Part shown: positions 32,640 through 41,497 of the stretch, piece by piece
Layout of the letters: every line of letters starts with the position of its first letter
Position numbering within the stretch: position 1 is the first letter of the stretch
DNA from: Clostridia bacterium
GTDB lineage: Bacteria > Bacillota > Clostridia > Christensenellales > Aristaeellaceae
DNA length: 64,000 nt
Direction of reading: 5' to 3'
Assembly (NCBI GenBank): GCA_017396845.1
Contig: JAFQKQ010000010.1
Coordinates: 120,483 to 184,482 of the forward strand
Position numbers and translations under genes: made by a program
Notes under the pieces: model-generated
Told to the model about the DNA's origin: nothing
The model's database searches: none
Seen by the model: only the letters and a program-made list of their open reading frames with translations

Positions 32640-33065
32640 ATGGCGAAAAAAGTTACTGCGCTGATTAAGCTGCAGGTTAACGCCGGCAAAGCTACCCCCG
32701 CGCCGCCCATCGGCCCCGCGCTCGGTCAGCATGGCGTGAACATTCCCGGATTCTGCAAGGAATTCAACGACCGCACTGCGAAGCAGGTGGGACTTGTTAT
32801 CCCGGTCGTCATTACCGTTTACCAGGATCGTTCCTTCACGTTCATCTGCAAGACCCCGCCGGCTGCCGTTCTGATTAAGAAGGCTTGCGGCCTTGAGCAT
32901 GCCTCTGGCCGTCCCAACAAGGACAAGGTTGCTCATATCTCCAAGGCTCAGGTGAAGGAAATTGCCGAGCTCAAAATGCCCGATCTGAACGCTGCTTCCG
33001 TCGAAGCCGCGATGAGCATGGTCGCCGGCACCGCTCGTTCCATGGGCGTTGTTGTAGACGACTAA
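32640..33065 (+). CDS. rplK: 50S ribosomal protein L11
   Basis: This 141-residue L11 has the N-terminal [21 protein letters not shown] and the C-terminal rRNA-binding domain ending GTARSMGV. It is part of the GTPase-associated centre of the 50S subunit. It is followed by rplA. The usual rplJ and rplL are not adjacent. Confidence 0.97.
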   Translation: MAKKVTALIKLQVNAGKATPAPPIGPALGQHGVNIPGFCKEFNDRTAKQVGLVIPVVITVYQDRSFTFICKTPPAAVLIKKACGLEHASGRPNKDKVAHISKAQVKEIAELKMPDLNAASVEAAMSMVAGTARSMGVVVDD

Positions 33066-33094
33066 TAGATTTGTGTTAGGCACGAACCAAAACC

Positions 33095-33123
33095 GTGGGA
33101 GGACATAGCGCCGATCGCACCAC
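33095..33123 (+). promoter_or_regulatory. rplA leader motif
   Basis: GTGGGAGGA (from 33095) and ACCAC (33119-33123) repeat the layout found before rplK. It is probably a structured element in the rplK-rplA spacer. Confidence 0.45.
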
Positions 33124-33141
33124 AGGGAGGAAAATATAAAC

Positions 33142-33828
33142 ATGAAGACCGGAAAAAAATACGCCGACAGCCTTAAGCTGATCGATCGTACCAAGCAGTA
33201 TGACCCCGAGGAGGCCATTGCGCTCGTAAAGCAGACCGCAAAGGCTAAGTTTGATGAAACGATTGAAATTTCCGTACGTCTGGGCGTAGACCCCCGTCAC
33301 GCTGACCAGCAGGTCCGCGGCACTGTGGTTCTTCCCAATGGTACCGGTAAGACCAAGTCCGTTCTCGTAATCGCGAAGGGCCCCAAGGCTGAAGAAGCCC
33401 AGGCTGCCGGCGCTGATTTCGTAGGCGCGGAAGATATGATCGCCAAGATCCAGGGCGGCTGGTTCGGATTTGACGTCTGCGTAGCCACCCCCGATATGAT
33501 GGGTCTGGTCGGCCGTCTGGGCCGCGTGCTCGGCCCCAAGGGCCTCATGCCGAACCCCAAGACCGGCACCGTAACCATGGACGTAACCAAGGCTATCACC
33601 GAAGTTAAAGCCGGTAAGGTTGAGTATCGCGTCGACAAGACCGCGATCATTCACTGCCCCGTCGGCAAGGCTTCTTTTGAAGATGGAAAGCTCACCGAGA
33701 ACCTCCGCACTCTGATGGAGGCCATTATTAAGGCCAAGCCCTCCGCAGCGAAGGGCGCATACATCAAGTCCGCCGTTCTCTCCACCACCATGGGCCCTGG
33801 CATCAAGCTGAATTCCCTCAAGTTCTAA
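33142..33828 (+). CDS. rplA: 50S ribosomal protein L1
   Basis: This 228-residue L1 has the signature [18 protein letters not shown] region, the [16 protein letters not shown] loop and [12 protein letters not shown]1 lines the E site and in many bacteria represses its own mRNA. The downstream terminator at 33841-33877 ends the transcript. Confidence 0.97.
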   Translation: MKTGKKYADSLKLIDRTKQYDPEEAIALVKQTAKAKFDETIEISVRLGVDPRHADQQVRGTVVLPNGTGKTKSVLVIAKGPKAEEAQAAGADFVGAEDMIAKIQGGWFGFDVCVATPDMMGLVGRLGRVLGPKGLMPNPKTGTVTMDVTKAITEVKAGKVEYRVDKTAIIHCPVGKASFEDGKLTENLRTLMEAIIKAKPSAAKGAYIKSAVLSTTMGPGIKLNSLKF

Positions 33829-33840
33829 TATAGTTTTTTA

Positions 33841-33877
33841 AAGCTGCTTTGCGTGTTTTTCGCGAAGCGGCTTTTTT
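33841..33877 (+). terminator. Terminator after rplA
   Basis: A 13-bp stem with G-T pairs (33841-33853 with 33861-33873), a 7-nt loop and a run of six T. Confidence 0.8.
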
Positions 33878-33906
33878 CATATTTTGGCATTTCGGGGAGG
33901 TACACC

Positions 33907-35265
33907 ATGAAGGAAAGAAAATATAATTTTGATCTCGCGGTTCTCGGCGCGGGCACGGCGGGCGCCGTAGCGGCGATTGCGGCGGCGGATTCCGGGCTCA
34001 AAGTGATTCTGATTGATCAGATGGGAACGGCAGGCGGAAGCGCGTCATTGTCGCTTGTAACGCCGATGATGATGCTCTACATCAAAAACAATCCCATGTG
34101 TTCGTATATATCAGATGAAATCAACCGAAAGATGGTGGAATTGGGCGCGGCGGTCGGAAAGGGCGACAACTGGTTTGATCCGATGATTTTATCCATCGTT
34201 CTTGAGGATATGCTCATGAAGCGGGGCGTAAAGGTGCTTTTTCATACAACGGTCGTCGGCGCGAAACGGGACGGAAGAAAAATCTGTGCAGTTGAAACAT
34301 TCTCTAAATCCGGAAAAAGCGAAATATACGCCGATTATTTTATCGACGCTACGGGAGACGCGGATGTCTGCGAGCTTTTGAATCTTCCCATACTACACGG
34401 AAACGAAGAGGACGGCAAAAATCAGCCGGTGTCCTTACGGTATATACTGGGCGGCGTGGATATTGACGCTTTCTGGGCGTTTATCCGTACGCATGCCGAT
34501 CCGGACGCCGAAATTCCGCCGCGTCCCGAAAACTATGATGCGGCTGTGACGCTGGATATGAACAGAATTTTCCCGCTTCGCGGCGTATTTTTCGAGGCGA
34601 TTGATAAAGGCGATCTTCTCAAGGAGGACGCAACCTACTGGCAGGTCTTCACCATCCCCGGACGTACGGACGCGCTGGCATTCAACTGTCCCGAATTTTT
34701 TGATCTGCATGACGCAGACGACGCGGAGAATCTTACCTATGTACAACTGCAAGGAAAACAGGCGATCATGCGTCAGCTTCTGTTCTATAAAAAGTATTTT
34801 AAAGGCTTTGATCATGCGTATATCGCTCAGATTGCTTCCCTCGTCGGCATTCGCGAATCCAGAAGAGCCGTGACGGATTATGTCATAACGAAGGAGGACT
34901 GCCACTTCCACAGAAAGTTTGAGGATGCAGTGTGCATATCGAATTATCCGGTGGATATCCACGGAAGAAAGCTGAATACCTACGCGTTTGAAGCGAAGCG
35001 CGACCCGGAAAAGCCGTATTACGAGATTCCGCTTCGAAGCCTCATCGTCCGCGATATGGATAATCTGCTCGTTGCAGGCAGGAATATAGGTTCAGAATTC
35101 GTCGCCCAATCCTCCGTTCGGGTAATGCCGACCTGCCGAGCCATCGGCGAAGCCGCCGGAATCGCTGTATCGATTGCAAAGAAAAAAGCGCTTTCAACGC
35201 TTCATGAGGTGGATGGAAGAGAAGTAAAGGCAGAAATGCTGAACAGAGGCGCGATATTTGAGTAA
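33907..35265 (+). CDS. FAD-dependent oxidoreductase
   Basis: This 452-residue flavoprotein has an N-terminal dinucleotide fold (LAVLGAGTAGAVAAIAAA, then a Glu/Asp-type acceptor near LIDQ) and ATGDADVCELL. The C-terminal VAGRNIGSEFVAQSSVRVMPT is typical of the FAD_oxidored group found in gut Clostridia. ATG 33907 follows GGGGAGGT. The substrate is unknown. It is monocistronic, close to the ribosomal genes but separated from them by a terminator. Confidence 0.85.
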   Translation: MKERKYNFDLAVLGAGTAGAVAAIAAADSGLKVILIDQMGTAGGSASLSLVTPMMMLYIKNNPMCSYISDEINRKMVELGAAVGKGDNWFDPMILSIVLEDMLMKRGVKVLFHTTVVGAKRDGRKICAVETFSKSGKSEIYADYFIDATGDADVCELLNLPILHGNEEDGKNQPVSLRYILGGVDIDAFWAFIRTHADPDAEIPPRPENYDAAVTLDMNRIFPLRGVFFEAIDKGDLLKEDATYWQVFTIPGRTDALAFNCPEFFDLHDADDAENLTYVQLQGKQAIMRQLLFYKKYFKGFDHAYIAQIASLVGIRESRRAVTDYVITKEDCHFHRKFEDAVCISNYPVDIHGRKLNTYAFEAKRDPEKPYYEIPLRSLIVRDMDNLLVAGRNIGSEFVAQSSVRVMPTCRAIGEAAGIAVSIAKKKALSTLHEVDGREVKAEMLNRGAIFE

Positions 35266-35382
35266 TGGAAACAGAGAAGACAAAATGGAAATTGCAGGCT
35301 GAGCGCTTCCGAAAAGCGGCAGCTAAAAAGGAACCCCGGACAGAAAAGCAGCGGATCCCTTCCGTATTGCTGAGATAAACCG

Positions 35383-35406
35383 GCCGTCCCCGCAAGCGGG
35401 GACGGC
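35383..35406. terminator. Hairpin in the converging intergenic region
   Basis: GCCGTCCCCGC (35383-35393) and GCGGGGACGGC (35396-35406) form a perfect inverted repeat with a minimal loop and no strong T-tract. It is a possible terminator between the two converging genes. Confidence 0.4.
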
Positions 35407-35528
35407 AAGGGGGAACGGAGAATACGATTGTATCATTCTTCGAAAAAGCAATTGTGAAAATCGGAAAAGGGAATTTCTTTGCTTTTTATTCGGATTCTGC
35501 TGAAATTTTGATGTAGATAAATTCGCTG

Positions 35529-36296
35529 CTATGCGTTTTTCTTTTTTGCCAGTATGCAGTACCAATCAAATTCGTCCACGGGCTTATCGCACTGCGCGGG
35601 ATGATTCATAACTGCCCGGATTTCGTAATCTAATGCTGTGAGCGCATCGATAAATATGTTTCTGGGTGTTGGATGATAATGTTCTTCGAAGATTTCCCTG
35701 CCGGCGAAGCTTCCGTCTTTTTCGAATGTGAACACCAGATTGAATGTCATGCTGCCGTCCGGGTTGTAGTCCCACACCTGAAACCGATCCATGCGTACGC
35801 CGTCATCAAGTATAATCGGGCGATAAAAATAGAACCTCTGACGCGTTTTCAGAATTCTGTCCCAATTGCGGGAGTCGAGGTAGATATATCCGCCCGGTTT
35901 TACCAGCTGATCCATGGAGGCAAGCGCCGTAAATATCTGCTCATTTTCGACATACGGCAGCGAATTTCCGGTGCTCATTACCATATCAAACGCTTTTCCC
36001 GCAAGGTTTTCATGAACTTTCCGAAAATCCGATTCGAACAGCTCAATCTCTGTTCCTTGATCTTTGGCGTTTTTTCTGCACTTTTCAAGCATGCTTCTGC
36101 TGAGATCGGAGCCCGTAAGGCAGTAGCCGAGTTCGGCCATCGGAAGCGTAAGCGCGCCCGACCCTATGCTTACATCAAGCACATCCCGGATTTCGGTTTC
36201 CCGAAGCGCAAGCCTCCAATGCTCGCGTATTGCGTTTCGCATGGAATCCGTATATCCGAGATCGTATATATCCGCTCTGTCGTAGAGGCTTGCCAT
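35529..36296 (-). CDS. Class I SAM-dependent methyltransferase
   Basis: This 255-residue methyltransferase has motif I VLDVSIGSGALTLP, the acidic end LTGSDLS and post-motif DMVMSTGNSLPYV. The C-terminal beta part is like small-molecule methyltransferases of the ubiE/glycine-N-methyltransferase kind. ATG 36296 with GGAGTG upstream is preferred over the GTG at 36308. The substrate is unknown. It is divergent from the Gfo/Idh/MocA gene. Confidence 0.82.
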   Translation of the reverse strand: MASLYDRADIYDLGYTDSMRNAIREHWRLALRETEIRDVLDVSIGSGALTLPMAELGYCLTGSDLSRSMLEKCRKNAKDQGTEIELFESDFRKVHENLAGKAFDMVMSTGNSLPYVENEQIFTALASMDQLVKPGGYIYLDSRNWDRILKTRQRFYFYRPIILDDGVRMDRFQVWDYNPDGSMTFNLVFTFEKDGSFAGREIFEEHYHPTPRNIFIDALTALDYEIRAVMNHPAQCDKPVDEFDWYCILAKKKNA

Positions 36297-36390
36297 ATAA
36301 TATATCACTCCTTTGCCGTGAATCCAAAGCTACATTTTTATATTACCAAAGGGTATGTGTATCTGTCAATGCTCCGGATGGATTTCGTTC

Positions 36391-36419
36391 TTTACACTCT
36401 GTCCAAGGTTTGCTATAAT
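36391..36419 (+). promoter_or_regulatory. Promoter of the Gfo/Idh/MocA gene
   Basis: TTTACA (36391-36396), 17 nt, TATAAT (36414-36419), 48 nt before the start. Confidence 0.75.
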
Positions 36420-36467
36420 GATAAAAAACATGCGCACAGGCGCATTGATATTATGAGGAGAAACCAA

Positions 36468-37448
36468 ATGAATCCTGTCAAAATCGGCATTATCGGTTCG
36501 AATTTTGTGGCGGACTGGCTGGCGGAAGCAGTAGGCCTTACAGACGGCGCTGTGCTTGGCGCGATGTATTCAAGAACGATTGAAAAGGGGCGCTCGTTTG
36601 CCGCCAAATACGGCATAGAAAACGTATATACCGATCTTGACGCGTTTTTGTCAAGCGATATCGACGCGGTATATATTGCAAGTCCGAATTCCCTGCATGC
36701 GCCGCAGGCGATTGCCGCAATGGAGAAGGGAAAGCATGTGCTGGTGGAAAAGCCGGCGGCGCTCAGCAAAGAAGAATTTCTGTCAATGAAAAAGTGCGCA
36801 GAGAAAAACGGCGTTGTATTATTGGAAGCCATGCGTCCTGCGCACGACGAAGCGATTGACACGGTGCGGGAAACCATTTTAAAAATCGGCCCCGTTCGTC
36901 GCGCAGTGCTTGAGTTTTGCCAGTATTCGTCCCGCTATGATAAATTCCGCGCCGGCGAAATTTTAAATGCCTTCAATCCCGCCCTCGGAAACGCCGCCGT
37001 AATGGATATCGGCGTATATGCCATCAGTGTATGCGTCATGCTGTTTGGGTCTCCCAAATCCATTGTGAGCCGCTCGGTAAAGCTTTCAAACGGCTTTGAA
37101 GGCATGGGCACGGTACTTTTGGATTACGATACGCATCAGGCGGAGATTGTATATTCCAAGATCACCGATTCCGTGAACCCGTCCGTGATCACAGGCGAAG
37201 ACGGCTCTGTAAAAGTAGGAAAACTGTCCACGCTCGATTCCATGACGCTTTGCTTACGGAAACAGCCCGAAGAAATCATTTTTTCCGGGCGTGAAACCGC
37301 AGGCGCGGGCAATATGGTTTTTGAAGTAAGAAACTTTATTAAAATGATTTCGGGCGAATTGCAGGCGGAAAAATACGCGCTGATCACCGAAAAAACGCTG
37401 GAAATCATCGATGAAATCCGTCGGCAGAATGGGATTGAGTTTCGGTAA
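36468..37448 (+). CDS. Gfo/Idh/MocA family oxidoreductase
   Basis: This 326-residue NAD(P)-dependent sugar dehydrogenase has the Rossmann start IGIIGSNFVADWL, then ASPNSLHAPQAI and HVLVEKPAA, which carries the conserved Lys, and the C-terminal domain with VMDIGVYAIS. ATG 36468 follows GAGGAGA. The substrate is unknown. It ends at a strong terminator (37486-37524). Confidence 0.9.
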   Translation: MNPVKIGIIGSNFVADWLAEAVGLTDGAVLGAMYSRTIEKGRSFAAKYGIENVYTDLDAFLSSDIDAVYIASPNSLHAPQAIAAMEKGKHVLVEKPAALSKEEFLSMKKCAEKNGVVLLEAMRPAHDEAIDTVRETILKIGPVRRAVLEFCQYSSRYDKFRAGEILNAFNPALGNAAVMDIGVYAISVCVMLFGSPKSIVSRSVKLSNGFEGMGTVLLDYDTHQAEIVYSKITDSVNPSVITGEDGSVKVGKLSTLDSMTLCLRKQPEEIIFSGRETAGAGNMVFEVRNFIKMISGELQAEKYALITEKTLEIIDEIRRQNGIEFR

Positions 37449-37485
37449 TCATGCGCCGCCTATGAAATAAGTTCATAAAATAAGG

Positions 37486-37530
37486 AATCTGTTTGGAATG
37501 CAAGATCTGCGTTCCAAACAGATTTTTATT
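37486..37530. terminator. Terminator between the oxidoreductase and an aldo/keto reductase
   Basis: A 17-bp stem with one mismatch (37486-37502 with 37508-37524) is followed by TTTATT on the plus strand. Confidence 0.8.
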
Positions 37531-37574
37531 CCCGGAAGCCCAAATACAGACAGCAGTCAAACAGTTTTCCGCTT

Positions 37575-38435
37575 CTAAAAAAACGGATGCGCCGAAACCT
37601 TCTCAAGATGCGCTTTAAGAAGCGCTGTTTCTTCCTCTGTGAGCGGGTTTTTGATGCAGTTTTCTACGTTTTCCACTTCGAAAGAGAAGCATTCGAAGTT
37701 TCCGGGCGGAATCAGTATGTCCGCGCCGATCGAAAGCACGTATTTCATGGCGGCGATTCTAAGCGCCGTTTCATCTTTGGAAAACGGCTTGCACCAGGAT
37801 TTCGGGAATTCCTCTCTGGATTCTCCGTCCAACCACGCGCGCTCAACCAGCTGTTTCATGGAAAGAACGCCCATATCGAGGCTTTTCGCCGTTTTCATGA
37901 GCTGTTTTCCCATATCGTGGCCCATGTGCATATGCCAGTTCAAGGGGAAGAGCACAGTATCAAACGGATACAGCGAAATCGCCTTCAGCGCCGCTTCCTC
38001 CGAGTGGCAGGTAATTCCGATCTTTCGCGCAATGCCTTTTTCTTTCATTTTTACAAGCAGCTCCATCGCGCCGCCCGGGCCGAACGCCATGTCCACCTCT
38101 TCAACCGAGGCCAGCCCATGCAGCTGATATACGTCAAAATAATCCGTATACAGCGTATTTAATGAATTCAGCATCTCCCTTTCCGCGTCCTTTGCCATGC
38201 GCTCGGCAGTTTTGCAGGCGAGATACACATTTTTCCGGTATGGCTTCAGCGAGTTTCCGAGCTTTTCCTCGGCATCCTGATAGGAGGGCGCAACATCAAA
38301 ATAGTTCACGCCTCTGTCGATTGCCCAGGAAACGTACTTGTCCGACTCCGACTGACCATCCTTCATGGACACAATTCCGCCGTATGCTACCGGAAACACG
38401 CTGTAACCGGTCTTTCCCAATGCTCTTTGAATCAT
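37575..38435 (-). CDS. Aldo/keto reductase
   Basis: This 286-residue aldo/keto reductase has an (alpha/beta)8 barrel with catalytic residues visible as Asp in NYFDVAPSY, Tyr in that same motif, Lys in LACKT and His in VYQLHGL. IPPGNFECFS near the C-terminus is the cofactor-binding loop. The substrate is unknown. It is transcribed divergently from another aldo/keto reductase at 38645 with a short shared upstream region. Confidence 0.88.
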   Translation of the reverse strand: MIQRALGKTGYSVFPVAYGGIVSMKDGQSESDKYVSWAIDRGVNYFDVAPSYQDAEEKLGNSLKPYRKNVYLACKTAERMAKDAEREMLNSLNTLYTDYFDVYQLHGLASVEEVDMAFGPGGAMELLVKMKEKGIARKIGITCHSEEAALKAISLYPFDTVLFPLNWHMHMGHDMGKQLMKTAKSLDMGVLSMKQLVERAWLDGESREEFPKSWCKPFSKDETALRIAAMKYVLSIGADILIPPGNFECFSFEVENVENCIKNPLTEEETALLKAHLEKVSAHPFF

Positions 38436-38559
38436 TGTACTCCCTTTCTCCGGCTGACGCCGATTAGAATGTTTGCTTACATGCAGTTATTATATCATAG
38501 ATAAAACGATTTGAGAAAGGGGTACGGCCAAAAATATGCCTGACAGTTAGGTAAAACGC

Positions 38560-38588
38560 TTGAAAAGGAGGAAAAATACGGATATAAT
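38560..38588 (+). promoter_or_regulatory. Promoter of the second aldo/keto reductase
   Basis: TTGAAA (38560-38565), 17 nt, TATAAT (38583-38588). Confidence 0.75.
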
Positions 38589-38644
38589 AGTTTTGAAAGT
38601 AGAAACTATGAAGCCTTAGTATTTGCAGCAAGGAGCGGAATTCC

Positions 38645-39559
38645 ATGAAGAGAATAAAAATCGGAAATCAATTTGAAGCCTCCGCCATCGCCCTCGGCGC
38701 AATGCGCATGTCGGGCAAAACCGTAGATGAAGCGGAAAAAATCGTGCTTACCGCGTATGAAAACGGAATCGATTATGTAGATCACGCCGATATCTACGGC
38801 GGCGGCGAATCGGAAAACGTATTTTCCAAGGTTCTTAAGCGCAATCCCGGCCTTCGGGAAAAGATATTGCTTCAGGACAAGGTCGGCATCTGCAAGGGCT
38901 ATTACGACGCATCCTATGAGCATATTATGGAGGCGGCGGACGGCTGCCTCAAGCGCCTGGGCGTTGATTACATTGATGCGCTGCTTCTGCACCGTCCCGA
39001 CGCGCTGATGGAGCCCGAAGAGGTTGCGGAGGCCTATACCCGCCTTCAGGCACAGGGAAAAGTACGCTTTTTCGGCGTGAGCAACGAAAATGCCGCGCAG
39101 CTGATGCTGCTTGACAAATTCATGCCCGGGAAAATCATCATCAACCAATTGCAGTTCAGCATCTGCCACAGCATCCTCGTGGATGAGGGCGTGAATGTAA
39201 ACATGCACACAGAGCACGCGCAGGTGCTCTCCGGCGGCGTGCTCGACTACTGCCGGCTCAAGGATATCACCGTTCAGGCGTGGTCGCCCTTCCAGTACGG
39301 CATGTTCCGCGGCGTATTCCTCGGAAGCGAAAAATACCCCGAGCTCAATCATTTGATCAAAGAGCTTTCGGAAAAATACGGAGTATCCGACAACGCCATC
39401 GCAATTGCATGGATTCTCCGCCATCCTGCGAATATTCAGGCGATCGCCGGCAGCATGAATCCCAAGAGAATTCAGGAAATCTGCGCGGGCGGCGATATTC
39501 AATTGACCCGTCAGGAATGGTACAGGCTCTATCTTGCCGCCGGAAATCCGCTTCCGTAA
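38645..39559 (+). CDS. Aldo/keto reductase (YdhF-like)
   Basis: This 304-residue aldo/keto reductase has Asp and Tyr in DYVDHADIYGGG, Lys in LLQDKVG and His in DALLLHRPD. The AWSPFQYGMF and AGSMNPKRI blocks bind NADPH. The order matches the YdhF/AKR11 group. The substrate is unknown. It is probably monocistronic between its own promoter and the terminator at 39606. Confidence 0.9.
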   Translation: MKRIKIGNQFEASAIALGAMRMSGKTVDEAEKIVLTAYENGIDYVDHADIYGGGESENVFSKVLKRNPGLREKILLQDKVGICKGYYDASYEHIMEAADGCLKRLGVDYIDALLLHRPDALMEPEEVAEAYTRLQAQGKVRFFGVSNENAAQLMLLDKFMPGKIIINQLQFSICHSILVDEGVNVNMHTEHAQVLSGGVLDYCRLKDITVQAWSPFQYGMFRGVFLGSEKYPELNHLIKELSEKYGVSDNAIAIAWILRHPANIQAIAGSMNPKRIQEICAGGDIQLTRQEWYRLYLAAGNPLP

Positions 39560-39605
39560 AGAGAAGGCGCGCCGCAGAAAAGAACGATCAAACAAAGCAA
39601 ACGGG

Positions 39606-39648
39606 AAGAGGATGCTGCAAAAGCAATTTTGCGGCATCCTCTTTGTTC
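39606..39648. terminator. Bidirectional terminator with GCAA tetraloop
   Basis: A 17-bp stem with one mismatch (39606-39622 with 39627-39643) closes on a GCAA loop and is flanked by T-rich sequence. It ends the aldo/keto reductase gene and the 14-kb Ter operon. Confidence 0.85.
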
Positions 39649-39666
39649 AATCTTCGGGAATTTAAA

Positions 39667-40431
39667 TTATGTTTCCGCACATATTATTCCGGCAATATCG
39701 CCAAGCATATCCTCCGGGAAAGATGCGTCATTATACAGGCGCTTTTCGTTTTCTGCCGTTAAGGCAGCGCCGAGCGATTGAGGGGCGAAGGCGATATCGG
39801 CTGCATCCAGCATGGCGAGATCCATTTTGCTGTCTCCCGCACAGAACAGCGTTTTATACGCCTTGTCTTTCATATAACGCATAACGGCATTTCCCTTATC
39901 AATGCCCTTTGGTATGAAATACGTCTTTTTCCCGGAGCGAATACGGTACAGAGAATCGGGAATGGGGTATTGGTCGGCGGCTTCGGCGGAGATTTTCTCG
40001 AATTTATTGTATACGAAGGCGTATGACTGATCCACCATGCGGCATCTTAAGAAAAGATTCGTTTTTTCAAGTCCGGACACGATATTTTCAAGCGCGCTTT
40101 CAGCTTTTGACGTGAGGAGTCCTGAATCAGCATCCCATGCCCGGTCAATTTCCTCGTTTATCAGAAGCTTCGCGCCGTGGGTGGTGATGGCGCATTTCGG
40201 CTTGCACGAATAGGGCCATGAGATTCTTAAATACTGCGAAACGGATCTCGTCGTTACGGGGACGATGTCGACCAGGTCTTTGATGCGCCGAAGAAGCGCA
40301 AGAACCTCTTTGGACATATATCCCTGTTCCTTCCCGTCGATCCATTCTACGCAGATATCGCCGTCCTTTTTATGCTTGTATGAATGAATCAGTGTGTTGT
40401 CCAAATCACATGCAAAGAGAATATCGCTCAT
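39667..40431 (-). CDS. HAD family hydrolase of the Ter biosynthetic set
   Basis: This 254-residue HAD phosphatase of the Cof type has the nucleophile motif FACDLDNTLIHS, Thr motif VPVTTRS, a C2-type cap, Lys in IPKGIDKGNA and the acidic motif FCAGDSKMDLAML. It starts in the last base of the StiP stop (TAATG) and is the last gene of the operon. In described Ter systems a HAD enzyme accompanies PRTase, ATP-grasp and StiP proteins in making a proposed nucleoside-like metabolite. Confidence 0.85.
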   Translation of the reverse strand: MSDILFACDLDNTLIHSYKHKKDGDICVEWIDGKEQGYMSKEVLALLRRIKDLVDIVPVTTRSVSQYLRISWPYSCKPKCAITTHGAKLLINEEIDRAWDADSGLLTSKAESALENIVSGLEKTNLFLRCRMVDQSYAFVYNKFEKISAEAADQYPIPDSLYRIRSGKKTYFIPKGIDKGNAVMRYMKDKAYKTLFCAGDSKMDLAMLDAADIAFAPQSLGAALTAENEKRLYNDASFPEDMLGDIAGIICAET

Positions 40432-41489
40432 TATTGATCCGACATGGTCTGAATCAGGCCGCAGGCACGATAGTGCTTCAGCGGATATTCAACCAGTTCT
40501 ACTCCTTTCTCCCGTGCAAGCTGATAGATATGCCCGAGATGCCTTTCGTCGTCCGGCCGATAAACCAGTATCTTCCACGGAACGCGGCGAAGAAGCACGC
40601 GCGTCGTTTCGCCGATGCCGGGCTTTACGAGATTGATATCGTGAATTCCGAATTTTTCGCAGATATCCTTGGCTTCGTCCAATCCGGCATAGCGCTTGAT
40701 GGGCGAATTGTCGGCGTCATCCGCGGGGAGGCTAAAATTGAACTTTTCTTCCACTGCGTTTATGAATTCATATGTGCGGTCCCGATCCATGAGCTCTTTA
40801 TAAAACGCGGCGCCGTGGAAATCATCTTCGCCGATGACGTCGCTTCTTAGAAACGTGCGGCTTAAAAGACCCGATACGACCGAATTCAGGCACGAGCTCG
40901 CAATCAGGAAATCCTCGCGCGTTCCGGTGATATCGGCGATATTGGCAGGATCAGACAATACCGCAAGGCCGGGCTTTACGCCGGGAAACGCCTGAACGGC
41001 GTTGTCAAGCTCTCTTTGAATCGCGCCCTTTCCGATCCAGCCGTCCACGAACTGAATGTCCTCGGGGCGGTGTCTTTCCAGGATGTAGTTCATCGCGTTT
41101 TTATCGATGCCTCTTCCCCGGATGATGGAAATCGTATAATGCGCAATGTCCGCGCCGTATTTTCGCTTTATATAGCGCTTTAATAAAACGCCGATGGAGG
41201 TGCCCGCCCTTGCAAGGGAAACGAGCGCCGTGCGTTCCTGCTTTTCCGCCCATATGCGCTCTGCGGCGCGCGCCACGGCGTCCGCCGTTATGCCGGCGTA
41301 TTCCGTAAGCGCGATTTTATAGATGCGCATATATTTTTCCGACGGTTCGTATTCTACGGGCAGCATTTCGGAATAATGCGTGCCGCTTTGAATCTTTTTC
41401 TCGCGCGCCTTGGTATCAAGCGGGGTGATAAGCCCGGATATATCCTTGAGCAATATGGTGACATCATCCAATTGATATGTACTAAACAT
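40431..41489 (-). CDS. StiP-like cysteine protease family protein
   Basis: This 352-residue protein matches the StiP family linked to tellurium and stress operons: DDVTILLKDISG near the N-terminus, then ALVSLARAGTSIGVLLKRY, which resembles a phosphoribosyltransferase-type loop, and GWIGKGAIQREL. Published naming calls it a cysteine protease, but a nucleotide-related role is also proposed. ATG 41489 has GAGGCG upstream and is preferred over the GTG at 41501. It is coupled to the PRTase before it and the HAD gene after it. Confidence 0.82.
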   Translation of the reverse strand: MFSTYQLDDVTILLKDISGLITPLDTKAREKKIQSGTHYSEMLPVEYEPSEKYMRIYKIALTEYAGITADAVARAAERIWAEKQERTALVSLARAGTSIGVLLKRYIKRKYGADIAHYTISIIRGRGIDKNAMNYILERHRPEDIQFVDGWIGKGAIQRELDNAVQAFPGVKPGLAVLSDPANIADITGTREDFLIASSCLNSVVSGLLSRTFLRSDVIGEDDFHGAAFYKELMDRDRTYEFINAVEEKFNFSLPADDADNSPIKRYAGLDEAKDICEKFGIHDINLVKPGIGETTRVLLRRVPWKILVYRPDDERHLGHIYQLAREKGVELVEYPLKHYRACGLIQTMSDQ

Positions 41490-41497
41490 TTTTCGCC

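Noticed and set aside
35673-36467. Long N-terminal extension of the Gfo/Idh/MocA frame
   Set aside because: The region is antisense to the methyltransferase, and a clear promoter and ribosome site precede ATG 36468.
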